Positions 7,752 to 16,288 of a stretch of DNA of 64,000 bases are shown here, in pieces. The notes beneath the pieces are model-generated. The model was not told where the DNA came from. It made no database searches and was given only the letters and a program-made list of their open reading frames with translations. The first letter of the stretch is position 1. The number at the start of each line of letters is the position of its first letter. This stretch comes from Rhodothermus marinus DSM 4252 (lineage in GTDB: Bacteria; Bacteroidota; Rhodothermia; Rhodothermales; Rhodothermaceae), in assembly GCF_000024845.1 (NCBI RefSeq), contig NC_013501.1:2770874-2834873 (forward strand), read 5' to 3'. The position numbers and the translations under genes were made by a program.

Positions 7752-9980
7752 TCAGTGAATCACGACAAACTTGCCGGTAGCCCGTTCACCCGTTTCGTGA
7801 TCTTCTACCACGAAGAAGTACACCCCGGAGGCGACGATCTGGTTATTGATCGACAGCTGATACCACGGCTCGCCGAAGGCGTCCTGGTTGTGCTCGATGA
7901 CGCGGACGAGCTGGCCGGTGTAGGAGTAGATCCGGATGGTGCACCGCCGCGTCAGACCCACGAACTGAATGCGGTCCAGGATGTCGCCCCGTGGATCGCT
8001 GCCGGTCAACCCGCTGCTGACAATCAGCGGGTTCGGGATGACGTACACCTTGCCCAGCCGCTGGGCCGCCGGTGCCTGGGTTTCATGGATCGTCAGATTG
8101 GTCATGCCGCTTCGGCCGCCGGCTTCATCCACCGAGACCACGGCATACGCCACGGTTTCACCCGGCCTGCTGTCCGGGTCGAGAATGGCGTACTCACCGG
8201 TCTCCGGGTTGAAGTAGCGCGGATCTTCGGGCTCGACCTCGTCGATCACCTTCCAGGGCCCCAGCGGATGCGGTGCCCGCAGCACCTCGTAATGGCTGAA
8301 GGGGGCGCGGAGTCTGGGCGAAGTGAAGCGCTCCACCTGATTCCCCCAGATGATCCGGTTGGCGCCGGACTGGGTGTTTTCCACCCGGATGGCCGGGGCC
8401 GGGAATGGAATCGGGATCGTGTTGTACCGTCCCCGCGGGGGCGCCGTGGCCGGATCGTACTGCAGCGTATCGTACTTGGCCAGCGGCCTGCCCGTGTAGA
8501 GTTCGATGGCGCGATCGGCCACATCCCGGATGGAAATCACCGGAGGCGTCACGTACCAGGGAAGCGGGTGCTCCGACAGATAGGTGCTGCCGATAAATCC
8601 TTTGCTGCCCAGATGCGGATACGCCAGTTGTTCGTACCAGCTGGGCACGGGACTGAAATATTCTCCGGCATCGGCACCGGCCCGCACGCGCCCGCCCAGG
8701 TCCTTATAGATTTTGTCGCCCTTCTGTCCCGGCCCGTAGCCGACGACTTCGGCCACCGCGAAGCGGATCGTTTCGCCCGGCGGCAGGATGTACGGGAAGA
8801 AACCGAGCGCATGGACGACGGGCTGCCACCAGGACAGGTTGGTGGAGCCCTTTGTACGTCCTTTCCAGTAAGGCCAGAGATCCGGCTCGAACTGCGTGGC
8901 AAACCGCGTAGAATCGTCTGCGCCCTGCCAGATGGCGGTTTTGCGACGCAGAAGGGGGTCCATCCAGGGACCGATCTTGGTCTCGTAGAGATTGCCGTTC
9001 TCGTAGCGGAGCATGAAGGGCTGCTTGGCCTTACCGTTTTCGTCCCACATGCCCGCACTGTCGGCCGGCACCAGGAAAACCTGCTGCGTCTGATTCCGTG
9101 TGGCCAGATGCTCGTAATCGTAGTGGAGCACCATCAAACCGACGGCCTGCGGAGCATTCAGCCCGCCGCGATCGCCGGGCTGGGCCCACTGTTCGAAATA
9201 GAAGGGCTCCGGGAAACCGTCGCGCGTGTGGACATAGCTCAGCCAGCGCTTCAGATCAAAACGGGCGAACACATCCCCCGTCCCTGCCGGCGGCTGCCCG
9301 CGCAGCGAAGCCTCCGACCAGACGCCGAAGTTCCGCTGCCAGCCGAACATCGACGGCCCGAAGGTCTCGGCAAACGTGATGAAAACATCTTTCAGTGTAT
9401 CTAGAGTAACATTTTGAAATTCATACTCATAGATAATGAAGCTGTCATAGCCCGGATAGCTCCAGGCGCGGCTGGTCCGCGTGACCCGGATGCCCACGGG
9501 CGTATCCCATCGCGAAATGATGATCTCTTCGGCCTCGTCGGGATTGTAGGCGGGGTTCAGCTCGCCCGAAGCCAGCACGGGATAGTTCTCGATGCGCCGG
9601 ATTTCCAGCGGAAAGCTGTAAACCCCGACGACCGGCACCGGCTCGCCGCTGGTGTTCGAGACCGCCCCGCAGAAAGCATACTGGCGCCCGGAAGGCGTCG
9701 TGGCCGCCAGCCAGATGCCGCTGCCAAAGGAGTTGTGGTGGCCGGGATAATTGCGCCGCTCCAGAATGAGGCGGGAGTTCGGAGGCCATTCCAGCGAAGG
9801 ACGTCCCTCCGGTACCGTCCCGCCCGCACTGTACGGCCGGCCCAGCTCACCCGTGTTGAAAACCGTCTGGTGCAATAGACCGCGGCGGTGCACCTGCCAC
9901 TGCCGCTCCTGCGCGGCTACCTGAGCCACCGCCAGATAGCACAGGAGCACGCCACAGGCTATGTATTTCATCGATCGCAT
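7752..9980 (-). CDS. Large T9SS-sorted exported protein, function unknown
   Basis: 742 residues. Signal peptide MRSMKYIACGVLLCYLAVAQVAAQ. The body lacks a domain I recognise; it has W/Y/P-rich beta segments and an Fn3-like stretch around residues 545-640 (HYEVLRAP...GPWKVIDEVE, TVAYAVVSVDEAGGRS). The final ~95 residues (VYVIPNPLI, IRIYSYTGQLVRVIEH, SGVYFFVVED, KFVVIH) form a FlgD-like / T9SS sorting fold. It lies 5 nt after the TonB-dependent receptor and 5 nt before the PorV-like gene, an arrangement suggesting a surface partner of the receptor. An in-frame ATG three codons in is an alternative start. No catalytic motif was seen. Confidence 0.7.
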   Translation of the reverse strand: MRSMKYIACGVLLCYLAVAQVAAQERQWQVHRRGLLHQTVFNTGELGRPYSAGGTVPEGRPSLEWPPNSRLILERRNYPGHHNSFGSGIWLAATTPSGRQYAFCGAVSNTSGEPVPVVGVYSFPLEIRRIENYPVLASGELNPAYNPDEAEEIIISRWDTPVGIRVTRTSRAWSYPGYDSFIIYEYEFQNVTLDTLKDVFITFAETFGPSMFGWQRNFGVWSEASLRGQPPAGTGDVFARFDLKRWLSYVHTRDGFPEPFYFEQWAQPGDRGGLNAPQAVGLMVLHYDYEHLATRNQTQQVFLVPADSAGMWDENGKAKQPFMLRYENGNLYETKIGPWMDPLLRRKTAIWQGADDSTRFATQFEPDLWPYWKGRTKGSTNLSWWQPVVHALGFFPYILPPGETIRFAVAEVVGYGPGQKGDKIYKDLGGRVRAGADAGEYFSPVPSWYEQLAYPHLGSKGFIGSTYLSEHPLPWYVTPPVISIRDVADRAIELYTGRPLAKYDTLQYDPATAPPRGRYNTIPIPFPAPAIRVENTQSGANRIIWGNQVERFTSPRLRAPFSHYEVLRAPHPLGPWKVIDEVEPEDPRYFNPETGEYAILDPDSRPGETVAYAVVSVDEAGGRSGMTNLTIHETQAPAAQRLGKVYVIPNPLIVSSGLTGSDPRGDILDRIQFVGLTRRCTIRIYSYTGQLVRVIEHNQDAFGEPWYQLSINNQIVASGVYFFVVEDHETGERATGKFVVIH

Positions 9981-9985
9981 CGCTG

Positions 9986-12886
9986 TTAGAATTCCAGAAT
10001 CATCCCGAAATGGTAAGAGCGCGGCTCATTGCTGTAGATCAGGAAGGATTGATCGACGGCGAACGGCCCCTGCCGCCCTTTGTCCCACCAGTACCGCACG
10101 CCGTTTTCCCTGTCGTCGATACCATATTGTTCATAGTATTGCAACGGCAAATTCGGGTTGGTCGGCGTAGGCCTGCGGAAGAGGTAGCTGTAGTTCAATA
10201 TTTTGTTATTGAACAGATTGAATACCTCAAAATAGAAGGAAGCAGAAGCCCCGAAGAAATTCCGAAATCTCTTGCTGATTTTAAGATCCGTATTGTACTC
10301 AGCAGGGGTGCTCTTTGCATTAATACGGCGAAGGTCCGATGGAGATGTATAGGGCCTGCCACTTCGCAACGTAGAATACACAGAAAATGTCATATTATTC
10401 AGTACATATTTTCCAAAAATTCTGGGTCCCCAGTTTGCTCCGGTCGCATAGGTAGCCGTGACGATCAGGTTGTGACGCCGGTCAAAGTCGAGCAGAATAT
10501 CGCGCGTGGGGACGTTGGTCAGATCGGTGGTCACCACGCCCAGCGTGTCCCGGTTGAAAATCGGCGTGGCGGCCGTAGCGGTGGGACTCTTTCCTGTGGC
10601 GTGACTGTACTGGTAGTTGATGGCGCCGGTGAACGAACCCCGCCGCTTCGTCAGCGCGATGCGAAAGCCGCGGATATCCGCATAGTCCAGGTTGAAATAC
10701 GAACTGACCTGATAGCCGGCCCGATCGTCGATGAAATCTGCCTGCTGGACCAGGTTTTTGACGTCTTTGTAGTATCCACTCACGTCCAGGGTAAAGCCGC
10801 CGCCCAGCGCCTGCACAAAGCCCACATCGTAGCTGTTCGTGGTTTCCGGCCGCAGGCGGGGGTTGCCCAGATAAATCGGCTCGTTTCGCAGTTGCCCGAT
10901 CTGACGCGACACGATGTACTGGAACGAGGGGCGCTGCATGAACGAACCGTAGTTCAGATGAAACACGGTGGTGGACGAAATCGGAAACGAAATGCCCAGC
11001 CGTGGCTGCAGGCGCACATGTACCGGAGGTTTCTCACGAACCCCCTTCCCCGGATCAAACCTGCCTACAGAATCCGGCTTCCCGAACGGCTCGAAAAGAT
11101 CCACATAATAGTCCATGCCGGAGTACCACACATCCAGGCGCAATCCTACGTTGGCGATGAGCCCTTCAAATTCCATTTTGTCCTGAAGATATACGGCGCC
11201 TTCGAAGGGTCTGGCCCGATAGTTTTCTTCATACCTTGTCGAGCGTACATTGATAAAATTGGACACATCGATCAGGTAGCTGTTGATCTGCACGCCTCCC
11301 TGCACCAGATGGGCGGGCGTCACCTGACTGGTGAAAGATCCCTCGAAGGAAATGGTGCGCGTTTTTTCTCGCTGAAACAGATCGTTGCCCACTTGATAGT
11401 TGATGCCGTCGGGAGAGTTGTTATTGGGCCAGGAGAGGGTTCCGACCGCCCAGTTGAGATCGACCGTATCGGGCAACACCGGGGGCGTGGGGGCCGATCC
11501 GATCTCATCGAAGGTGTGCAGCGTGCTGAGTTGCAGTTCGTAATAGGTGCTGGGGCTCAACACATGCGTAAAGCGACCGCCGAGCTGGACGTTGGTGCGC
11601 CGCCGGTCCTCGATGCCCACAATGCGATCCCACAGCCAGCGCTGGTAGCCGCTCACGCTGTTTCGGCCCGGAAACACGTTGTTTCGCTGGTGCGCCATGC
11701 CCCCACTGAGCCGAAACGTGGTGTTCTGCGTCACATCCACCACCACGTTGCCCATGGCCTGGTATTCGACGTCAGGATTTTCCGTGGGCAGAAACGGCCA
11801 TTCTTTTCGTATGCCGAGCGCCATGAACATGCGCATGCGCTCGTTGATCGGCCCGCCGGTAGCCAGCTCGAGCTGGTAGTCGATCTCGTCGCCGTACTTC
11901 CGGTTTATATCCCGACGCATCTGCTCGTACAGCGCCCGCGCCATGGCCAGTTGCGCCAGCGTATCTCCGGCGAAATAGCTGGTCAGCCCGGAGGCCATCG
12001 CTCCGTAGAAAGGCTGCGGCGTATCGGACCCGGGATCGCCGGTCAGCCAGATGTTGCCTTCGTTGTAGTAGAGCAGCTTCAGATAGGGATTGGCCTCGGG
12101 ATCGAAGACGCTCGGGCCGAAGTGCTTGCGGCCGGGCGCCCGAAAGCGCGAGTCGATGCGCGTCGACCAGTGGGTCCGGCTTCCCTCTTTCATGGAGATG
12201 CGCACCACGCCGGACTGCGCATTCCCATAGCGCGCGCTGAAGCCGCTGGTGATCACCTCCACTTCTTCCACCGCGCTCATGATCGGCATGAAGGCGGAGG
12301 AATTGTCGAGGGGATTGACGATCCCCATGCCCTGGAGCGTATAGTATTCCTCGCCCTGACGTCCGCCCCGGAAGTGTCCGTCGATGACGTCGGCCGCCAG
12401 CGTCAGCACATCGCCGATGTCCCGGATGCCTGGGATGGCCTGCACTTCGTCGAAGCGTACGATCTGACTGGTCGAGGTCTTGTCGCGCTCCACGTCCGGC
12501 CGTACCGCCTGCACCACGATCTCGCCGATCTCGACGGTCGCTTCCTGCAGCGCGAAGTTCAGTTCGGTGGTCCGGTCGGCATGCACCACCACGTTTTCGA
12601 CCACGACGGGCTGATAGCCGATCATGCTGGCCCGCACCGTGTAGCGTCCGGGCGGCACGTTGAGAATGTAATACTGGCCGTCGATGTCGGAGGCCGCTCC
12701 CAGCGTCGTCCCCTCGATCGTCACGTTCACGCCGGGCAACGGGTCACCGGTAGTCGCATCGGTCACCACGCCCGCGATACGTCCCACGTTCTGCGCGACG
12801 ACGCCCGTCGGCAACAGCACGAGCAGTCCCAGCACGCCCCACCACCGGGCCGACCGTTTCCGGAAGCCTTCCAGTCCGCTTACCAT
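9986..12886 (-). CDS. TonB-dependent receptor with carboxypeptidase-regulatory-like N-terminal domain
   Basis: 966 residues. Signal peptide to about residue 31 (LGLLVLLPTGVVAQ). Residues ~35-115 are a CarboxypepD_reg-like domain (GRIAGVVTDATTGDPLPGVNV ... GRYTVRASMIGYQPV). Residues ~125-240 are the plug (SQIVRFDEVQAIPG, VEEVEVITSGFSARYGNAQSG). The remainder is a 22-strand-type barrel with aromatic strands, ending in GMILEF with a terminal Phe. Such receptors import ligands across the outer membrane using TonB/ExbBD energy. Ligand unknown; no SusD-like partner follows, so this is not a standard SusCD pair. It is the first gene of the six-gene surface operon. The leader (12887-13161) contains three TTAACG(G)T words. 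Confidence 0.88.
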   Translation of the reverse strand: MVSGLEGFRKRSARWWGVLGLLVLLPTGVVAQNVGRIAGVVTDATTGDPLPGVNVTIEGTTLGAASDIDGQYYILNVPPGRYTVRASMIGYQPVVVENVVVHADRTTELNFALQEATVEIGEIVVQAVRPDVERDKTSTSQIVRFDEVQAIPGIRDIGDVLTLAADVIDGHFRGGRQGEEYYTLQGMGIVNPLDNSSAFMPIMSAVEEVEVITSGFSARYGNAQSGVVRISMKEGSRTHWSTRIDSRFRAPGRKHFGPSVFDPEANPYLKLLYYNEGNIWLTGDPGSDTPQPFYGAMASGLTSYFAGDTLAQLAMARALYEQMRRDINRKYGDEIDYQLELATGGPINERMRMFMALGIRKEWPFLPTENPDVEYQAMGNVVVDVTQNTTFRLSGGMAHQRNNVFPGRNSVSGYQRWLWDRIVGIEDRRRTNVQLGGRFTHVLSPSTYYELQLSTLHTFDEIGSAPTPPVLPDTVDLNWAVGTLSWPNNNSPDGINYQVGNDLFQREKTRTISFEGSFTSQVTPAHLVQGGVQINSYLIDVSNFINVRSTRYEENYRARPFEGAVYLQDKMEFEGLIANVGLRLDVWYSGMDYYVDLFEPFGKPDSVGRFDPGKGVREKPPVHVRLQPRLGISFPISSTTVFHLNYGSFMQRPSFQYIVSRQIGQLRNEPIYLGNPRLRPETTNSYDVGFVQALGGGFTLDVSGYYKDVKNLVQQADFIDDRAGYQVSSYFNLDYADIRGFRIALTKRRGSFTGAINYQYSHATGKSPTATAATPIFNRDTLGVVTTDLTNVPTRDILLDFDRRHNLIVTATYATGANWGPRIFGKYVLNNMTFSVYSTLRSGRPYTSPSDLRRINAKSTPAEYNTDLKISKRFRNFFGASASFYFEVFNLFNNKILNYSYLFRRPTPTNPNLPLQYYEQYGIDDRENGVRYWWDKGRQGPFAVDQSFLIYSNEPRSYHFGMILEF

Positions 12887-13161
12887 AGACAGCGTTACGG
12901 CTTAACGGTCTTTGCTGCGTGCGCCTGCACCCACGCAAACAGTTAACGGTTACTTTAACGTTGGCATCAAAGTACACGGAAGCCCTTCCTTTTGCAAGCC
13001 CTTCCTTCATCCCTTCTTCCCCTTAACACGGATTTCACATTTCTCAATCATTCCCGAGCGCGCCTTCGTCCTGTGCCCCGGGCAGCTGCTTTCGGGAACC
13101 CGTGGCTGCATACCCCGCGTTTTTCGCCTGAACGTCGAAAATCAAGCAGCATCTTGCAGCT

Positions 13162-13908
13162 ATGGCCGGACACAATAAATGGTCGAAGGTCAAGCGTCAG
13201 AAAGCGGTTGTCGATGCGCGCAAGTCGAAGATCTGGGCGCGGCTGTCGCGCGACATCATCGTAGCGGCCCGCGAAGGCGGTGGCGATCCGGAGGCCAACC
13301 CGCGTCTGGCCCAGGCCATCGAGCGGGCCCGGGCCGAAAACATGCCCAAAGAAAACATCGAGCGGGCCATCAAACGCGGCACCGGCGAGATCCAGGGCGA
13401 GGATTACGTCGAGGTCACCTACGAGGGCTACGCGCCCGGTGGCGTGGCGGTCTTCATCGAAGCGCTGACGGACAACACGAACCGGACCGTCTCGGAAATC
13501 CGCCACCTGTTCACCAAGGCGGGCGGTAGCCTGGGCCAGCCCGGCTCGGTGGCCTACCTGTTCGAGCGCAAAGGCGTGATCGAAATTCCGGTCGAGGGCC
13601 ACGACGAGCTGGAGCTGTTCGAGCTGGTGGCCGAGGCCGGCGCCGAGGACCTGACGAAAGACGACGACACGTTTGTGGTCACCACGCCGGTCGAGACCTT
13701 CTCCGACGTGCTGGAGGCGCTGCGCAGCGCCGGCATCGAGCCCGTCGAGGCGGGGCTGCAGCGCGTGCCCACCACCACGGTGACGCTGCCGCCCGAGGAG
13801 GCCAAAAAAGTCGTGGCGCTGCTCGAGGCGCTCGAGGCGCACCAGGACGTGCAGAACGTCTACACCACGCTCAACTTCGACGAGGCCACCCTTGCCGCCA
13901 TCTCCTGA
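13162..13908 (+). CDS. yebC: YebC/TACO1 family protein
   Basis: 248 residues, full length. The N-terminus MAGHNKWSKVKRQKAVVDA and the following GGGDPEANPRLAQAIERARAENMPK are signature YebC/PmpR sequence. Three domains are recognisable: a basic N-terminal helical part and two alpha/beta parts (VEVTYEGYAPGGVAVFIEALTDN; LRSAGIEP). The family is cytoplasmic; members act as DNA-binding regulators in some bacteria and as translation factors that relieve stalling at proline-rich stretches in others. It overlaps ruvC by 17 nt, the common yebC-ruvC pairing. Confidence 0.95.
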   Translation: MAGHNKWSKVKRQKAVVDARKSKIWARLSRDIIVAAREGGGDPEANPRLAQAIERARAENMPKENIERAIKRGTGEIQGEDYVEVTYEGYAPGGVAVFIEALTDNTNRTVSEIRHLFTKAGGSLGQPGSVAYLFERKGVIEIPVEGHDELELFELVAEAGAEDLTKDDDTFVVTTPVETFSDVLEALRSAGIEPVEAGLQRVPTTTVTLPPEEAKKVVALLEALEAHQDVQNVYTTLNFDEATLAAIS

Positions 13909-14467
13909 ACACGCAGACGGGCTGATCATCCTGGGGATCGATCCGGGCTCGCGCCACACCGGCTACGGCGTGCTGGCCGTCGAGGGCGAGCGGGCGCGCG
14001 TGCTGGCCGTCGATGTGATCCACCTGGACGAGCAGGCGGCGCACCCGCTCCGCCTGCTCCGGCTGTTCGAGCAGCTCGGCGCGATCGTGGAGCGCTACCG
14101 CCCCGACGAGTGCGCGCTGGAGATGCCCGTCTATGGTCGCAATCCGCAATCCATGCTGAAACTGGGACGGGCCCAGGCCGCGGCCATGCTGGCCGTGCTG
14201 ACGCGCCAGATTCCCACCGTCGAATACACGCCCAAAGAAGTCAAAAAGGCGCTCACGGGACGGGGCAATGCCACCAAAGAGCAGGTGCGCTTCATGGTGC
14301 AGGCCCTGCTCGAACTGCCCGCCGAGGCGGCCCGCCTGGCGCTCGACGCCTCCGATGCGCTGGCCGTGGCGGTGTGCCACTGGCAACACCGCACGTGCCC
14401 GCACGCTCCCCGGCGCTACAGCAGCTGGGCCCGTTTCCTCCGGGAACACCCGGAGCGGCTCGAATGA
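13892..14467 (+). CDS. ruvC: Holliday junction resolvase RuvC
   Basis: 191 residues. Cleaves Holliday junctions with RuvAB during homologous recombination. The acidic catalytic residues are all visible: D17 in LGIDPGSRHTGYG, E77 in ALEMPVYG, and D152/D155 in LALDASDALAVA. The start is a TTG at 13892 inside the end of yebC, chosen because GAGG lies 6 nt before it and the first catalytic motif is then 16 residues in, the usual distance for the family. The gene ends 3 nt before the stop of a convergent gene. Confidence 0.95.
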   Translation: MPPSPEHADGLIILGIDPGSRHTGYGVLAVEGERARVLAVDVIHLDEQAAHPLRLLRLFEQLGAIVERYRPDECALEMPVYGRNPQSMLKLGRAQAAAMLAVLTRQIPTVEYTPKEVKKALTGRGNATKEQVRFMVQALLELPAEAARLALDASDALAVAVCHWQHRTCPHAPRRYSSWARFLREHPERLE

Positions 14468-14470
14468 GCC

Positions 14471-14770
14471 TCAGCGCGACCGTTCGCTGTCGTAGAAATA
14501 GCCGCGCTCCTCGTCCCGGACGCGCACCACTTCGGCCACCTCGTCCATGTCGAGCTGGCCTTTGCTCATCAGATAGACCAGCTGGGCGATCTGCCGATCC
14601 TTGTTGGGCGCCTGATTCCACTCGGGATGCGCCTGTTCGATCAGGCTGACCAGGATGCGCAGATACGGATAGCGCTTTTCGGGGGAGTCCAGGCGGGCAA
14701 TGGCCTGCGCAAACAACTCCGCATTGCGCCCGACCTGGCGGTCGATGATTTTTTCGCGATAGTAAGTCAT
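14471..14770 (-). CDS. DUF4290 family protein
   Basis: 99 residues, cytoplasmic, no signal or membrane segment. The opening MTYYREKIIDRQVGRNAELFAQ and the helical pattern with KDRQIAQLVYLMSKGQLDMD match what I recall of DUF4290, a small family restricted to Bacteroidota-like phyla. Function unknown. It is convergent with ruvC (3-nt gap), so the two genes probably share a transcription end. Divergent from the small basic protein at 14979, with about 208 bp between them. Confidence 0.6.
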   Translation of the reverse strand: MTYYREKIIDRQVGRNAELFAQAIARLDSPEKRYPYLRILVSLIEQAHPEWNQAPNKDRQIAQLVYLMSKGQLDMDEVAEVVRVRDEERGYFYDSERSR

Positions 14771-14978
14771 CGCTCTACTACTACCTGGCTGAACACATGG
14801 TGAGGCCGGGTTTCAGAAACCCTGCACACAGACGGGTAAGATGCGTACCGGTGCAAATTACAATGCCCGCGACAAAAGTGCTACGGTCGTTAACAGAAAA
14901 TTGTGCGAACAGGTTTCTACGAACCCGGCCCGCTGCCTCGCGTTGAACAGGGTCGGACATAGCCCATGCTACGGAGCT

Positions 14979-15284
14979 ATGAGCCAGAAGCCAATACGAG
15001 AACCTGCGCAAAAACAACGTCGGGCCAGCCCCTATCGCCTGGAGCTGCTGCCGGTCGTACCGGCCTACCACCGTCGGGCCCGCCGGAAAAAAGAGCTGAA
15101 GGAAGGGCAACTGGTCTACTATGGGCCGATGCCCCTCTACTACGGCATCGGCGAGGTCAAGCAGGTGGTCGGGTCCTACGTGGCCGTCGATTTCCGGGGC
15201 ACGGGCCTGCTCGGCGTGCACGAAGACGTTCTCTCCGAAGAATACCTGATCCCCATTCCACCCGCCACGCTTCCGCTGTTGTAA
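14979..15284 (+). CDS. Small basic protein with SH3-like C-terminal half, unknown
   Basis: 101 residues. Residues 1-42 are strongly basic (KPIREPAQKQRRASPYRLE, HRRARRKKEL). Residues 43-92 alternate short strands (GQLVYYGPMPLYYGIGEVKQ, SYVAVDFRGTGLLGVHEDVL), reminiscent of small SH3-like barrels such as CarD-N or DUF3553 modules. That is a shape resemblance only. A longer frame opens at 14841, but its first 46 codons look non-coding and ATG at 14979 is preceded by GGAG at short spacing. A basic tail plus SH3 barrel suggests nucleic-acid or RNA polymerase contact; this is speculation. Confidence 0.5.
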   Translation: MSQKPIREPAQKQRRASPYRLELLPVVPAYHRRARRKKELKEGQLVYYGPMPLYYGIGEVKQVVGSYVAVDFRGTGLLGVHEDVLSEEYLIPIPPATLPLL

Positions 15285-15358
15285 GCGCCGCACCGCTCCT
15301 GTATCTTTTCCGGGTCGGCCCTCGTATCAACGACCGTTCGAAATCAATCGACCGATCC

Positions 15359-16288
15359 ATGCTTGTTGTCGATCAGGTCACGAAACGCTACGGGTCCACC
15401 GTGGCGGTGGACCGGGCTTCGTTCACCGCCGCACCCGGCCGCATTCTGGGCCTGCTGGGACCGAACGGCGCCGGCAAAACGACCACGATCCGGATGATCG
15501 CCGCCATTCTGCTGCCCGACGAAGGGCGCATTCTTTTCGACGGGCGGCCCGTCGGTCCCTGGAGCCAGGCGCTCATGGGCTACCTGCCCGAAGAACGCGG
15601 CCTCTACCGCAAGCTCAGGGTGGAAGAGCAGCTCGTGTACTTCGGCCGCCTGAAGGGTCTTTCGCCGATGGAAGCACGCCGCCGGGCCCGCGCCTGGCTG
15701 GAGCGGTTCGATCTGGCCCGCTGGCGCCATCACAAGACCGAGGCGCTCTCGAAGGGCATGCAGCAGAAGCTGCAGTTCATTGCGGCCGTCCAGCACCAGC
15801 CCCGCCTGCTCATTCTGGACGAGCCGTTCAGCGGGCTGGACCCGATCAATGCGGAACTGCTCAAAGACATCGTGCTGGAGCTGAAAGAGGCCGGCCGCAT
15901 CATCCTGTTCGCCTCGCACCGCATGGAGCAGGTCGAGCAGCTCTGCGACGACATCTGCCTGATTGCCCGGGGCCGCATTCTGCTTGCCGGCTCGCTGCGC
16001 GAGGTCAAGCAGCGCTTCGGCCGCAACACCGTCGTCATGGAATTCGACGGCGACGGCGCGTTTCTCGACGCGCTGGCCCGGGAAGGCGCCATTCGGCTGA
16101 TCAACCGGACGAACCATCGCGTCGAGCTGGCCCTCTGCAACGGCACGCCGCCCCGCCGGGTCCTGGAAGCCGCCCTGTCTCATGTGCGCGAGCTGTACCG
16201 CTTCGAGGTGAGCGAGCCGCCACTGACCGAGATCTTCAAGCAGGTTGTCGGTTCACCATCCGCTTCGGCTACGTCGTCCCATGGATAA
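15359..16288 (+). CDS. ABC transporter ATP-binding protein (NatA-type)
   Basis: 309 residues. Full ABC ATPase: Walker A GLLGPNGAGKTTTIRM (~31-46), Q-loop region LMGYLPEERGLYRKL, signature LSKGMQQKLQFIAAV, Walker B LLILDEPFSGLDP and H-switch LFASHRMEQ. The family C-terminal extension follows (GRILLAGSLREVKQRF onward). It energises the permease encoded next, whose ATG overlaps this gene by 8 nt. NatA-like pairs export sodium or other small substrates; the substrate here cannot be told from sequence. Start at 15359 is the first ATG giving a normal ABC N-terminus (MLVVDQVTKRYGS). Confidence 0.88.
   Translation: MLVVDQVTKRYGSTVAVDRASFTAAPGRILGLLGPNGAGKTTTIRMIAAILLPDEGRILFDGRPVGPWSQALMGYLPEERGLYRKLRVEEQLVYFGRLKGLSPMEARRRARAWLERFDLARWRHHKTEALSKGMQQKLQFIAAVQHQPRLLILDEPFSGLDPINAELLKDIVLELKEAGRIILFASHRMEQVEQLCDDICLIARGRILLAGSLREVKQRFGRNTVVMEFDGDGAFLDALAREGAIRLINRTNHRVELALCNGTPPRRVLEAALSHVRELYRFEVSEPPLTEIFKQVVGSPSASATSSHG

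Noticed and set aside
10010-12946. Very long open frame on the plus strand opposite the TonB-dependent receptor
   Set aside because: Composition (His/Arg/Val-rich, no domain) is that of an antisense shadow in high-GC DNA; the minus strand encodes a clear receptor.
14841-14978. N-terminal extension of the small SH3-like protein
   Set aside because: The extra codons lack protein character and include the divergent promoter region; ATG at 14979 gives a compact product.
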